From assembly GCF_042242105.1 (NCBI RefSeq), contig NC_092019.1:18521328-18585327 (forward strand): a stretch of 64,000 bases of DNA. The letters are read 5' to 3'. Positions 1 to 15,800 of the stretch are shown here, one piece after another. A model generated the notes under the pieces. That model worked only from the letters and a program-made list of their open reading frames with translations, was not told the origin of the DNA and searched no databases. The first letter of the stretch is position 1; each line of letters begins with the position of its first letter. This stretch comes from Pempheris klunzingeri (Eukaryota; Chordata; Actinopteri; Acropomatiformes; Pempheridae). Both the position numbers and the translations under genes were made by a program.

Positions 1-54
1 AGAGACATTTCAAAGTTGATATATCCAAACAGAGTGATAATTAACATAGTCTGA

Positions 55-4712
<4,658 letters not shown>

Positions 4713-6219
4713 TCGATGGAGCACCTTTGCTCAACCCCCCTACATCTCCACTTATTTTTCCCTCATCACTCCATCCCTGGCAAGACACACCTCCAGATGC
4801 CCCACCCCCTTAAAGACAAAAACCGCTTTGAAGCAATTTTCATCAACTGCCCCAAAGATTAAAAACAGCAAAAGCACCTTTACAACTTTCTACATTGACC
4901 CGCCCCCCTTTTCCCCCATCTCCTATGATACTCTTTGCATGTGTTCTCTCACTGCTGTGTACATAAACCAATATATCTACCAAACGGCAGCTGCATATTG
5001 TGTATGTAGATTTGAATGAGCTAAGGATACAAAGGGAGTGTCTACGCTCTGCAAAAAAGGGCCATCCAGCTCCTTCCCGTCCCTGTTATTCCCCTGCTCT
5101 CTTCCCCTCGTCTCTCTCTATACCTTCGTTCCTCTCTCTTCTCCCTCCTCGCCAACCCTTTGCTTGTCCTCCAATCACACACAGATATAAAGATCACACA
5201 GTGAGATCCCACCGCCGACACCACTTCGACTGCCACCTTTCGCCTCCGTCTCCTGTCTGTGGAGGACCAGCGGGGTGGTCATTTCCCTGTCGTTCTCGCT
5301 GCGTCCATTTTCCTTCTCTTCCGTTCTCAACGGCCACAGTGTTGTTGTTTTTTAATATGTGGGGTACAGGGGGGTTCAATGATTTTACTTGTCTTTTTTA
5401 TTTCAAAGATGAGAGGAGGGGTATGTGAGAGCTGCTTTTCCTCATTTAGGCCTAACAAAGCACACCCCATGGCGTCCTGTCCCCCCCCTCTCCCCCTCTG
5501 TCTCTCACACCCCTCCCCTCCCCTCCCTCCTGCCCCGTTTGTCTCTGTTTGTGTGCACTGTGTGAACCATTGTCCTTGTTAATAACTATTACAGTACACC
5601 CCCCCCAAGTTGGTAAATACAACTCAATCTTTCTGTGTGCTCTAGGAAATCTATATAATTCTATACTGAATTTAAATGAAACAATAAAAAAACACATGTT
5701 GAAAAACAGCTCAAGAGAGATATTCATGAAACATCATCAACAATATTGGTGAGATAGGAACAAGTAAGAGATACGTGTCTCTCTTTTTGTTTTTTGTTTG
5801 GTTTCAGTTATTTTTGCTGGTTTTTCAGGAGGCTACTCTAAAACTGTAACAGCAGAGCAGGGTTTTGGTCGTGTTTTTACCAAAAGACACAAAACACCAA
5901 CCGAGGCTTTCAGGTTCCTGTCACTGCAGGTGTGCCGGTATGATGTGGTGCAGTGTGCTGTGATGTGGTGAGTGGTGATGATGAGTCCACGTGCCTGGTG
6001 TCTGTTACTGGATTGGGTCCAGCTCTGGCTCAGTCCAGGTCCTGGTATAGCCCAGTACAGCCCAGGTCTGTGTGCATGTATGTGTTGGAGACCAGTGAAG
6101 GGCCAGCTGTCTCAGGCTGGGTCTATCTCAGATGGCTGCAAGAGTTGAAATTCAAGAAAAAAAAAAATACACAACTAGTAGAACATGTGTGTCAAATAAA
6201 TGAAACCAACACCAATAAA
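4713..6219 (+). other. atp1a3 3' UTR and downstream poly(A) signals
   Basis: No coding sequence is seen after the TGA. Pyrimidine-rich stretches (about 5080-5160 and 5480-5545) are followed by AATAAA at 5683-5688 and again at 6195-6200 and 6214-6219. Any of these could end the atp1a3 message. The 3' end itself cannot be fixed from sequence alone. Confidence 0.5.
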
Positions 6220-8000
6220 ACATCTAGAACATTTAATACAACCTAGATCTGTCTGTGTGTCTTTCTGTCTCTGTTTTTTTACTCATCTTCACTCTAATGC
6301 ATTAGAGAATAGAATAGTTTATTTTATTGTTTTTATACATAAAATATTAACATATTCTTTAATGTAATTTCTGATAACAGACCTGCAACAAATGCTGTCA
6401 TTGTGAGGCCTGTTACATGTTACATTTTTGTTAACACTGCACAAAAGAGATGCTATTCATCCCTATGGCGAGATTGAATTTATCATATTGTGTCAGACCA
6501 TATTATTGTCAACTGGACAGTGTTAATAATATAACCCCCTCTCACCCGGTCTGTATGGGGGAGCCTCCTAAGTAAACGCAGTAAAAAAAAAGTAAAAGCA
6601 ATACCTCATATATAATCACTCATTTTCATTCCAGCACATATTCTTTCCAAAATGAGATAAAACTACGTGCCATTATTTCATCAGAGCTCGTCTTTGGTGA
6701 CTTATGCACAACAGCAGAAATGACAAAGTGGAAATGTGAGGATGGGATGCCACCTAGTGCTGTGAATTTATATGTACTCAAACCTGCAAACTGCTAATGT
6801 TAAACTGCCAGAGGAGGAAGAGTTGGCTGTGGCCCAGGGCAATGCACCAAATCACACTGTAAATGTGTCAGCCCTGTCTGACACCAACATTCATGGGCTT
6901 CAGGAGGAGGAGGGTCACTGTTTGCAGGACAGTCAAAGAGAGTCAAAGCAAACATACTACTACTGTCATACTACTTCCCAAAACTCATCTTTTAAGACTA
7001 CGAGGGTACATGAATGATATAATCAGGAATGAATGGCAACATTTGTGATTAATATAAGTTGTTATTTCCAAAAGGTTACACTCCTGCAAATAAAGCAAGC
7101 CAGTATATCTCTTATCTTAAGGGAACAGACTGTAATTGTGCTACCTCTCTTTGCCACAAGGGTCATCTATTTTAAATGAACCTCTTATTGCCCACCTTGT
7201 ACACAAATCAAATAAATTATAGACAATATACAGCTCTATAATGTTTGAAATAAGGATTGGGTGGTCTGAGGGCTCCGTTTGCTACATCCTGTGCCAATTT
7301 AGGACATGTCCCTTTGAGTGAGAAACCAAAACTTTTCCGGCACTGCTCTACCACTGTCCAATGACAAATGCAGTGTCTGCCGCTCATACGGACACACACA
7401 AACACACTCTCACTGCATGCACACCCACTTTCTGTCACTCCCACTGACAAACACTCACACTCTCACCCTCTCTCTAATTTCCCTTGTGTCTCTGCAGTGA
7501 GCTCACTGCAGTGCGACTCTCCTCTCTCCCCCCTCGCCACCCTCCGTATAATAGAATATCGATCGCTCGCCTTTGCCGCAGTGTGTAAGCGAGTGTGTCT
7601 GTGGACGAGTGTGTGTCTGACTGGGGCCCTCCAAGGTCATTGCCATGGCAACCTGAGCATGGGGTCCTCTTGCTGTGCTGTCACAGAGCACAGGTCACAG
7701 GGGTCACATGAAAAGGGGAACAAGAGGGGGTTGGTGAGTACTGTGGTGTTTGGAGATAGAGAAGAGGAGCCATGAGGGTTGGAACTGTCCTATTCCACTG
7801 AGTATTCAGACCAGACCAGAATAATGAGGAAAAGTACAGATTAAGTGTCTAGGGCCACTGAGTTCACAACAACTCCTGCCATGGCTACATAAACAGGCTG
7901 ATTGTAATGTTAACTGAAGAGAACAAACTACCTGAATTCATAAGCGGCAAAATACCAAAGAACTGGATAGCAAAAAGAAACCAAACAAACCATCTTTACA
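6220..8000. other. Intergenic region between convergent atp1a3 and rabac1 ends
   Basis: I see no supportable gene. The segment is AT-rich from 6280 to 7250, then carries a CA-rich low-complexity patch (about 7390-7470). An open frame at 7368-7775 runs through that patch and has no family resemblance. A CTCF-like motif lies at 6748-6760. Confidence 0.6.
6748..6760 (-). promoter_or_regulatory. CTCF-like core motif
   Basis: Read on the minus strand, the site is GCACTAGGTGGCA. This differs at one position from the vertebrate CTCF core CCASYAGRKGGCR. It is a motif match only; occupancy is unknown. Confidence 0.35.
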
Positions 8001-8007
8001 TCAAGGG

Positions 8008-8013
8008 TTTATT
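8008..8013 (-). terminator. Probable rabac1 poly(A) signal
   Basis: TTTATT on the plus strand reads AATAAA on the minus strand, about 925 bases after the rabac1 stop codon. No gene separates them, so it is a reasonable 3' end for rabac1. Other signals may be used. Confidence 0.45.
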
Positions 8014-8937
8014 GCATTTCCAAAATGTAATTTAAATACAAAAACACCATCGCAATGTAAACAAATGAGTAGTGAATGTCAAAAAAAGAAATATTTCAGG
8101 TTTACAGAATGACCTTCAGCAGTGATTGTTGTAAGTAGAGCTGATAAATATGCATACAATCAGCAAAGTACCGTATTCTCCCCAATACACACACCATGCA
8201 CTGACCTTTTCAGAAGTCTTCTCATCAACCTATCTATGCTAAGTAGCCTATCTGAAATTCCAAATTTGTTTTAATATTCTCCTGAATAAAACATTTTGTT
8301 TCATTTGTACGTGATCATTATAAGAGACATATCTTTTAAAGCTTTAAATGGCACCTTCCCTTTGGAAAATAAATAATTTTTCATCAGTTAAAAATTGCTA
8401 ACTTACTGTGTACATTATCTTTACATGAAAACAAAAATCAGCAATCTTGTCAGAAGGTTTAGACACAGAAGCTATTTCTGCAGATAGCTACAGCAGAGAG
8501 TAGAGCACAGCTAGTCTTAAGAGATTAATAAATTGAAAGACATGTCACTGGGATGTTGCAGAGAGCGAGAGGCTATTTGACACAAACCAGAGGCATCCAA
8601 GGTATAAAATATGTAGAGAAAGGCATATAATGTGCATGATAATGTGCTTAAATACTCATTAACAATTTAATTTGTGCATATGACAAGTTATGTATATGAA
8701 TGAGTTTGAAAAAGGCAATACAGTCTGTAACAGCTACTACTTTAGATACTTTTGAGGCAAGACAAGGTGCATTCTTGGTACGCTGGCATAGAAAAGATAC
8801 TGTGAATTCAGGATGCACATAGCTAAGGAACAGATTAAGGGGCAGTTTTTTCCTCAACCCCTCTGGGCTAGCGTTATTACAGGGGAAAAGTGATGACTGA
8901 TCATCGACCAGCACCTGCTGAGCGTTCAGCCTGCTCC

Positions 8938-10641
8938 TTACACAGGCTCCATGAGGAGTTCTTCCATATCGGATGCCTCCAGCTCACGGAACGCAGCATG
9001 AGAACCAATCACAAACAGCGTCGCTCCTGAGAGGAGACGTGACAAATGGACAAGGGGAATGTGAAGGGAAAAAACAAAGAGGAAAAAGCTTCTTCTTAGA
9101 CTGTGCGTATGCATTTACAATGACGTTACAGTCATTTAGCTGACACTCTTACACAGGGATGTAAATGGAACAGTAGAATATGCTTTAATGTATAGATAAC
9201 ATCACAAAGAACGCGTGTGAGTTACAGCAACCTGGTGAGCACTGCAACAAATATTCCTGCATGTCCAGAATAATAATAAGACCAACTAATGAGGTTTGGC
9301 TTACCCAGAACCCAAAAGACTGCAGCTCCAGCTCCAGCCAACCAGAACACAGGTAGAGAAACAGCTCCAGCCAGACTCATCTGGTGAGGGACATTCAGCT
9401 CCTTGCCTGGTTGGCAAGAAAATTACAGATTTAACAACACAAAAACATGTTGCTATTTATAAGCTGCTAAAAAACAGTTCCTGCTCAAAAAATGAAACAC
9501 ATAGGTTCAAAACAAATACTGTTAAAATGTGACCTAATCTGGGTAGAAACTACTTATATTAGCAGAGACACGCAAACACATATCAATTAAATTATGGTTC
9601 CAGTATGTCTGATGATTGTAAGACTCCACTTTCTTTATATCTCCAGAATTAATGGATTGCGACGCACACCTGACAGCTTTACTCACCGAGGACAACCAGT
9701 TTGGACTCCAGGGACTTGAGGTGAATTACATAGAAGGCACCAGCGAACACAGCCAAGGCAATCAGAAGCATGGGTGAGCTGATACTGAGGAGAAGAAACA
9801 TCAACAGTTCAGGCAATTTCGTGCTAATTATAGCAGCTTTTTTTTAGTTTAGTTTAGCATTAGTTTAAATTCAAATTATTACATATTTTACTCATTAATC
9901 CAATCTAAAGCAGATTGTTTTGTTGCTCTTTTTAATTATCCCCGGGAGCCAAAACCCTTCAATAAAAGGCTCCTGTGTGTAGTAGGCACAGCCTGTGTGA
10001 GTAAAGGCAGGGCAGCAGAAAGAGTAAACATTCACACTGACAAAACAATACCAAACCTATTTGTTGGCTTACATGCAGTAGAGGATGAGACCCAGGAAGA
10101 TGAAGGTATAGTTGCTGTTGAAAGTTTCCACATTTTTCACCACTCTTTGGCACAACTCTCCAAAGTTGCGGGGTTTTGAAAACTTGCGCTGGTCCACGAA
10201 GCTGGCCCATGGTCGAATGGACACCCGGCGCCTATCGAGCCACTCTTTAGCCATACTGGCTGAGAAGCCTTTAGGGAGCCAGAGTCTATGAAATCAGACA
10301 AAGACATTAACAACTGAACACAGAGAGATGTATCAAGAAATGTATAAATTAACATTGAAAATAAGCCTTAACAGACTTTTCACTGGGAAGAACAGAGGAC
10401 ATTTAAACAGCATAGAATCAAAAGCCTCCCTTGATAATAGCATTATCATTACTATGGTGTGGTGAATTTAGCGCACATAACGCATATAGACATATACATT
10501 TAAAAATAAATGTAGGCCTCACTTTGCCATGATTCCAGCTCCACCCGTGCCAGTTGGATGAGCATCCTCAGTAAAGATATCTCCAACCTTGTTGTCCATG
10601 TCTACAAGGCAGTTCTCCCCCTTCGGAGCTTCAGATGGCAT
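8938..10641 (-). CDS. rabac1: Prenylated Rab acceptor protein 1 (PRA1 family)
   Basis: Golgi/endosomal membrane protein that binds prenylated Rab GTPases and SNAREs and helps move Rabs between membrane and GDI. Coding exons in transcription order: 10641-10523 (ATG 10641-10639), 10285-10073, 9784-9687, 9406-9305, 9026-8938 (TAA at 8940-8938). All junctions are GT-AG with consistent phase, giving 206 residues against 185 in human. Family hallmarks are AKEWLDRRRVSIRPW (about residues 55-69), FVDQRKFSKPRN, then the hydrophobic block FIFLGLILYC followed by SSPMLLIALAVF, and a second hydrophobic block with PVFWLAGAGAAVFWVLGA (two paired membrane segments). It ends in MEELLMEPV, as in mammals. The start was chosen because the exon opens four bases upstream of a splice-supported leader (acceptor at 10656). 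The gene is convergent with atp1a3 and divergent from dedd2. Confidence 0.93.
9113..9175. repeat. Fragment of a dispersed fish repeat
   Basis: In the last rabac1 intron the string ACAGTCATTTAGCTGACACT resembles a motif (GTCATTTAGCAGACGCTnTTATCC) that I know as very common in teleost repeats. The fragment is short and diverged, and the family is not assigned. Confidence 0.35.
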
Positions 10642-11352
10642 CCAGACACTGTCTGCTGCAAGGCAACAGTCATAGCACAAACATAAAAATGCACACTATT
10701 TTAATACCATTTTCACTGCTGATGGCTTCAGGTCAGGTTGGTATGTAGCAGGCTCTTTTATCAGACAGGCACCAGCAAAGTAACCAGATAATCACAGTGA
10801 TGTCTTGTGTCAACAAAGGTTTATGAAATAAATCATTCTGTTAATTATAATTGATTCTACATATATCAATAAATCAGTAATCATGTTTAAATGATTAATA
10901 ACTGCTTTGATCATAACAGCAGCTGGATGCCCAGACTCCATATCCATACAGGCTGAGAGGACGTGGCAAGGCTCTGTCTTTTTACTGATGTAGTAGCTCA
11001 GCAGTGGAAAATGTTGGCCACCTAAGGGCTTGGTCACTGCCACATCGCTTATAACACGGGATATTCAGGGAACTGTCGCCAGCATTCAGCCATTAAGTGT
11101 TCATTTATGAAGTAACGTTACTAAATGGTATATATATATGTGCAGTAAAATAAAACTAATGCGTGGCAAAGACAACTTCGCTGGTTGTTGAGAAGCTTGT
11201 CACAGCTAGCTTCTCTGCTAACGCTCATATCCACTGCAGGTCCGGACAGACACTTTAGACCCATGTACTGTACATGCCGGCGGATGGACGCTTCATACGA
11301 GCAGACCTGTTTGAACTGTCTAATCTATAATCATTTAATCAAATATACTTAC

Positions 11353-11430
11353 AGCAGAACTTAAATGGACTGCCTCAGACCTTTTGTTGCTGCTGTGGTT
11401 CACGGATGTGATGTGGATGTTATTTAACTT
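11353..11430 (-). other. Probable rabac1 5' non-coding exon
   Basis: On the minus strand a consensus donor (GTAAGT, 11352-11347) follows a segment with no long reading frame. The next acceptor upstream of the rabac1 ATG ends at 10656, so this is a natural first exon. The upstream boundary (transcription start) is a guess. Confidence 0.45.
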
Positions 11431-12000
11431 CCTGCTTTCCACATGAAGAACACCGCCACCTACTGTCCGCACCAGGGACTGTCCATCCAGCTGTGTAATG
11501 TTTACTCCTGAAAGTTTGCTTTAGTTGTAAACACATAGTTTATGTAAATTAAATGTTTTCATGTGTGTTTATGTTTTTTTAAACGTTCCCAACAACGTTT
11601 TGCTCTTGCAACATCTCCACATTCTTCTACATCCACACTTCCCAAAGGTAGTGGAAAGCAACATGCTATGGTTTTAGGCTGAGACAATAGGATCAAAACA
11701 GCAGACCTGTGATCGGTTGGTCTTTTTTCAGATGTGTCGACTCAACGAGGCGCTCGCACAGGAAATCTGACCGCAGATCAGAAACAGCAGAACATGACCG
11801 GACGTCAGTGCTGTGATTGGTCAGTGTCTCTGTGTTATTGTGCTGCTGTCAGGACTGTGGGAGCTGCCAAGTCGTCCAACACTATTCATGCGGAAGTGAG
11901 CTGTCGGGTACACGAAATGTTTAAATATCGCTTTTAAAATGCATTGAACGCGATTATTCTCGTTTATGTGTCGTCATTGATATGAACCAAGGTCCCTCTT
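11430..12000. promoter_or_regulatory. Putative shared divergent promoter of rabac1 and dedd2
   Basis: The two genes are transcribed away from this interval. It holds an inverted CCAAT box (ATTGG, 11816-11820), a CRE-like GACGTCAG (11801-11808), an ETS-type GCGGAAGTGA (11890-11899) and a CTCF-like motif at its rabac1 edge (11454-11466). No clear TATA box was seen. This motif mix is typical of TATA-less divergent housekeeping promoters. The assignment is inferred from motifs and layout. Confidence 0.5.
11454..11466 (-). promoter_or_regulatory. CTCF-like core motif at the divergent promoter
   Basis: On the minus strand the site reads ACAGTAGGTGGCG, matching the CTCF core at all but the first position. 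It sits just upstream of the probable rabac1 first exon. Confidence 0.35.
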
Positions 12001-12244
12001 AAGGCTTTCGGACAGTTAGCTAATGCTAACCTCTGCTAACGCCATTCTTAGCTAGCGTTAGCTAGTAATATCCGTTAACATTTGTCGGTGTTAATATCTA
12101 ATATAATATATAACGGAATATGTCTTATATATGTCGTACTGCAACATGTTTGGCACTGTCTTTTAATTAGAGTTTGTTCGTGTCGCTGAGCAGTTGTGTG
12201 ATGTGCTCTGTTTTCATGTTTGTTGTGTTGTTTTTTCCCCTCAG

Positions 12245-12416
12245 AGAAACGTGATCATTACGTAAGGTGACAAGGTGGTAATTTGCTCCACCGGTTGCTG
12301 CTGGGCCTCTGATGAAGGACGCGCTGGAACGACGGCTACAGAGCACACAGCACACAGCTGACACTTAGCATAAACCTAAATGGTTAAAGACAGCGTCGAG
12401 CTGACTCCGAAAATAG
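12245..12416 (+). other. Probable dedd2 5' UTR exon with the start of an upstream ORF
   Basis: A good acceptor (TTTTTTCCCCTCAG, ending 12244) and a donor (ATAG|GTAGGA at 12417) bracket this segment. A GTAAGG at 12262 could be an alternative donor. An ATG at 12380 opens a frame of 12 codons that, after splicing to 12841, runs to TGA at 12873-12875, nine bases before the dedd2 ATG. The result is a 23-codon upstream ORF. Confidence 0.4.
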
Positions 12417-12884
12417 GTAGGACTGGTGGCTGGTTTGCTAAAGGGGGCCTTGAAACACCGTAGACACCAACAGTTCTTGGCTACATTGTAAAGCACGAAC
12501 AGCTATTTTACTAAGAGTGCAGTTAGCTTACTGGTTGTGCCTGACGTTTGTCCCCAGCATGTGCTATTTCCAAGCTTTACAATGAACCGATCTCCTAAAA
12601 AACTAGTATACACACACAGAACTGGATGCCAAACCTATGTTAAATAAGGATGTGGGCTCTACAGGAAAAGTACAATTTGATTTACTTACATTAGAGTAGA
12701 GTACAGCATGATTTCATTTATTTTGGTGGTTGAATGCCTCACAAGGTTAAGAGGCAGGACACTAGTCACTAGATAGTTGCAGTTTTACATGTCTATTAAA
12801 TGTAATGCTCTTATGTGTTATTTTTTTTAATCCTCAACAGTCTTGACACAGGTGGGAAGGTGGAGAGGGGCTTGAGGCAGACCC

Positions 12885-15800
12885 ATGGCCGCAGTGCATC
12901 ACCCAAGGTACCCACTCAGGCACTCACTGTACTGGGATGAGACAGAGTGCCTTAACTACTACGGGATGTTGTCTCTCCATGAGGTCTTTGAAATAGTTGG
13001 TTCTCAGCTGACAGGGACTGACATTGAGGTGTTGGCATTCCTTCTGAGTGAAACCTGTCGTGCACCACACCCTCTCGATCCAGCAGGCTGGATAGTTGCG
13101 CCCTGTGTGGGTGATCCAGATGTCTTGGGCGTGTCTCCAAGTCCTGAGCTGCTAAAGGCTTGGAGGCGGATAAAGCCTCAGAGCTCCCAGTGTCCCTTAG
13201 TGGCCCCATTTAAGCCCACAAGTGGCCTTGAGCTGTTGTTAGAGCTAGAGAGGCGAGGATACCTCAGTGATGGCAACCTAGAACCACTACTGCAACTACT
13301 GAGAGTCCTCACTCGTCATGATCTGCTGCAGTTAGTGTCCCACAAGAAAAGAAGGACAGGTGAGGATGAATCACAAGGATGCTCATTGTCAGATTGTGTG
13401 ATCATATAACATATGGTGGATGTGTCCTTTATACAATGGCGTGCTAGAGCAATGCTTAATCAATGTTTTTATGCTCTTCAGTATCGCCAGAGAGAATTGG
13501 AAAGAGTTGTGGAATAAAGAACAGAGAGTTGATGTGCGCCTCTGAAATGCAACACAGCTGCAACCAGACAGAAATACCTCTTCCATCTTTCACACAGCAA
13601 TTGAGAACCGGTGAGTCTGCTGTAGTATAGTCCTTTGCTCTTTTGAAGTATATGGTACAGTGTTTCCACAAACCTTTTTGTCAGTCAAGGAGATGGGAAA
13701 ATCAGTGTTTAATCCATCCAGTATGTAACACTTGTATGTTACACTTAATGCCAGTACCTAGTTTTTGGTAAAGAAGCACTGGCGTCCTTTCTCAGTTGAA
13801 GAATGTGTTTGTTCTATTCTTCTGTTGTGCTACGAATGTACTTTAACATTGTTTAAGTTGAAATGGTTTTCCCCAGGTCAAAGTTATGATACACCCAGTC
13901 ATGAAATGAATTGTGATATTGGTGCCTGGTTCGGTATCCTACAGAAAGAAGGATGCTTTGATTAGGTGTCAGCAGAAAGAGATGCACATGGAGCAAGTAG
14001 AACTAGAACAGACAGTAACAGAAATTAAAAAAAAACAAACCACAAACTAATTCCATGCATGTTCTGTTAGGTATGTACCATCCTATGCCAGGACCGTCCG
14101 CTAGGAGGAGGAGGAAGAAGAGGGGAAATGGCTGGAGCCGCAGGCCCAAGAAAATAAGCAGACAGGGCCAGCCGCTGCCTCCACCACCACTACCACATAA
14201 AGTGTCCTGCAGTAAGTTTAGCCTGTGTGTTCTTAACCTGTCTCGCTTTTGGTTTTCCATCTCTTTACTTTCCATCTTCATCCCCCCATTTTGTCTTACA
14301 GATCATCTTTCCTTCTTTTCGCTAATGATTTAAGGTCCAATGTCATTTTCAATCTATTCTGATGTTGTTTGTCTATGCTGAACCTTAGCTTAAGTTAAGA
14401 GTTTGGATCCCAAGTCTGAATATTTCATTTATTTATTCAATTCATTATTCAAACCATCATCCCGAAATACCTTAGGGCACATAAACTTTGCACATGTAAT
14501 GTTTTTTAACTCTCTCTGAAAATTAGCCTCACGAAGTGATGATTGTATAAATTTAATGCACTCCCTTCTGTAGAAGAAAATTGTAGGGAGAGCATGGAGA
14601 AAGTTTGGCATATTAATAACAAAGTTTAGAAGATTACTATAATCCAGTTGATGAATAGCACCTGGCAATACACCAGCCACACTAATACTGTGAGACAAAT
14701 ACAGGAAGTTTGCCCAAAAAATGTCAGCATACTTTGACTACTTGAAGTAGTTGAAGGCATTTGAAGTATGACTTTTAGTGATAGTAGTCTTTGCTACGTT
14801 GACCAAGACAGTGGTACTTAATGGTTGAATATTGAATAAGATTTTTGTGTAAACACGTGTACCTAACTTACTTGATAGTGATGCTTTAATTATGCTTTAG
14901 TCTAACAACCCAACTTAGTGTCTCATGGCACCAGAAAGTCGACACTTTATTCACTGTCTGTGCAGCAGATGGGCAAATGACTCAGATATGGCTCACAGCA
15001 ATTGATTCAACTGTTGGACACTCAACAGTTGGCTGACATCTTCTTCATTACTCAAGTGGTTTCACACAATTTTCATTGTCCTGCTCTCACTATGTTTAGA
15101 CTAAGGGTATCTCCTTAACTGCCTTAACTAAACCCGCAACTTAATTGAGATTTTGTTTCCATTTCTCCATCTGGGCCTTCTTTACATTCTTGGCCCCTCA
15201 TTTCAACTTTTCTCTAACCCATTGGACTATGTTCCGCTGCCGCTGTTGATAACAGTGCAGAGTGGTAGGTTGTCTCCTGTCGTTTTGTCTGTTCTGTTTG
15301 ATGGAAATGGTCCAGTCTCCACCAGATACAGCCCATTTTTCTGCTTTTCTGTCACGCCTGATACAAAGTTGTCACAAGTCAACTATCAAAACTCACATGT
15401 TCCTAAAAAAAATTAATTCCGCTGGAAAGCTGCACTTTGTAATCCATTATCAATGTCCTGTTCCACGTTTCAACTACTGTCTGCCTTTTAATCAATAAGT
15501 GCTAGTTTGTCTCAGCACAATAAGAGGGAGGTAACCCAAACATCAGTTGCCCTTTGTGTGAGGTTCGCTTTATCATTTATGCAGACCATCTCAGACATTT
15601 CTTCAGAACACCCATCACTGAAATACTTATTACAGCAAAGGATGAATGATTCTGACTCAGTAAAACAAAAAATCATCTAAGATGAAGACAGCCCTTCTTA
15701 GCTATTCAGGATGAGTGATGTGCCTGTGACCATAAACATGTTGCTGTCTTGACTCCACATTTGATTCCACCAGGTTGACTCAGGATTCGAGTAACCTAAG

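Noticed and set aside
7368..7775. 135-codon plus-strand open frame between atp1a3 and rabac1
   Set aside because: It starts in a CA-rich patch, has no family resemblance, and neither end has gene signals.
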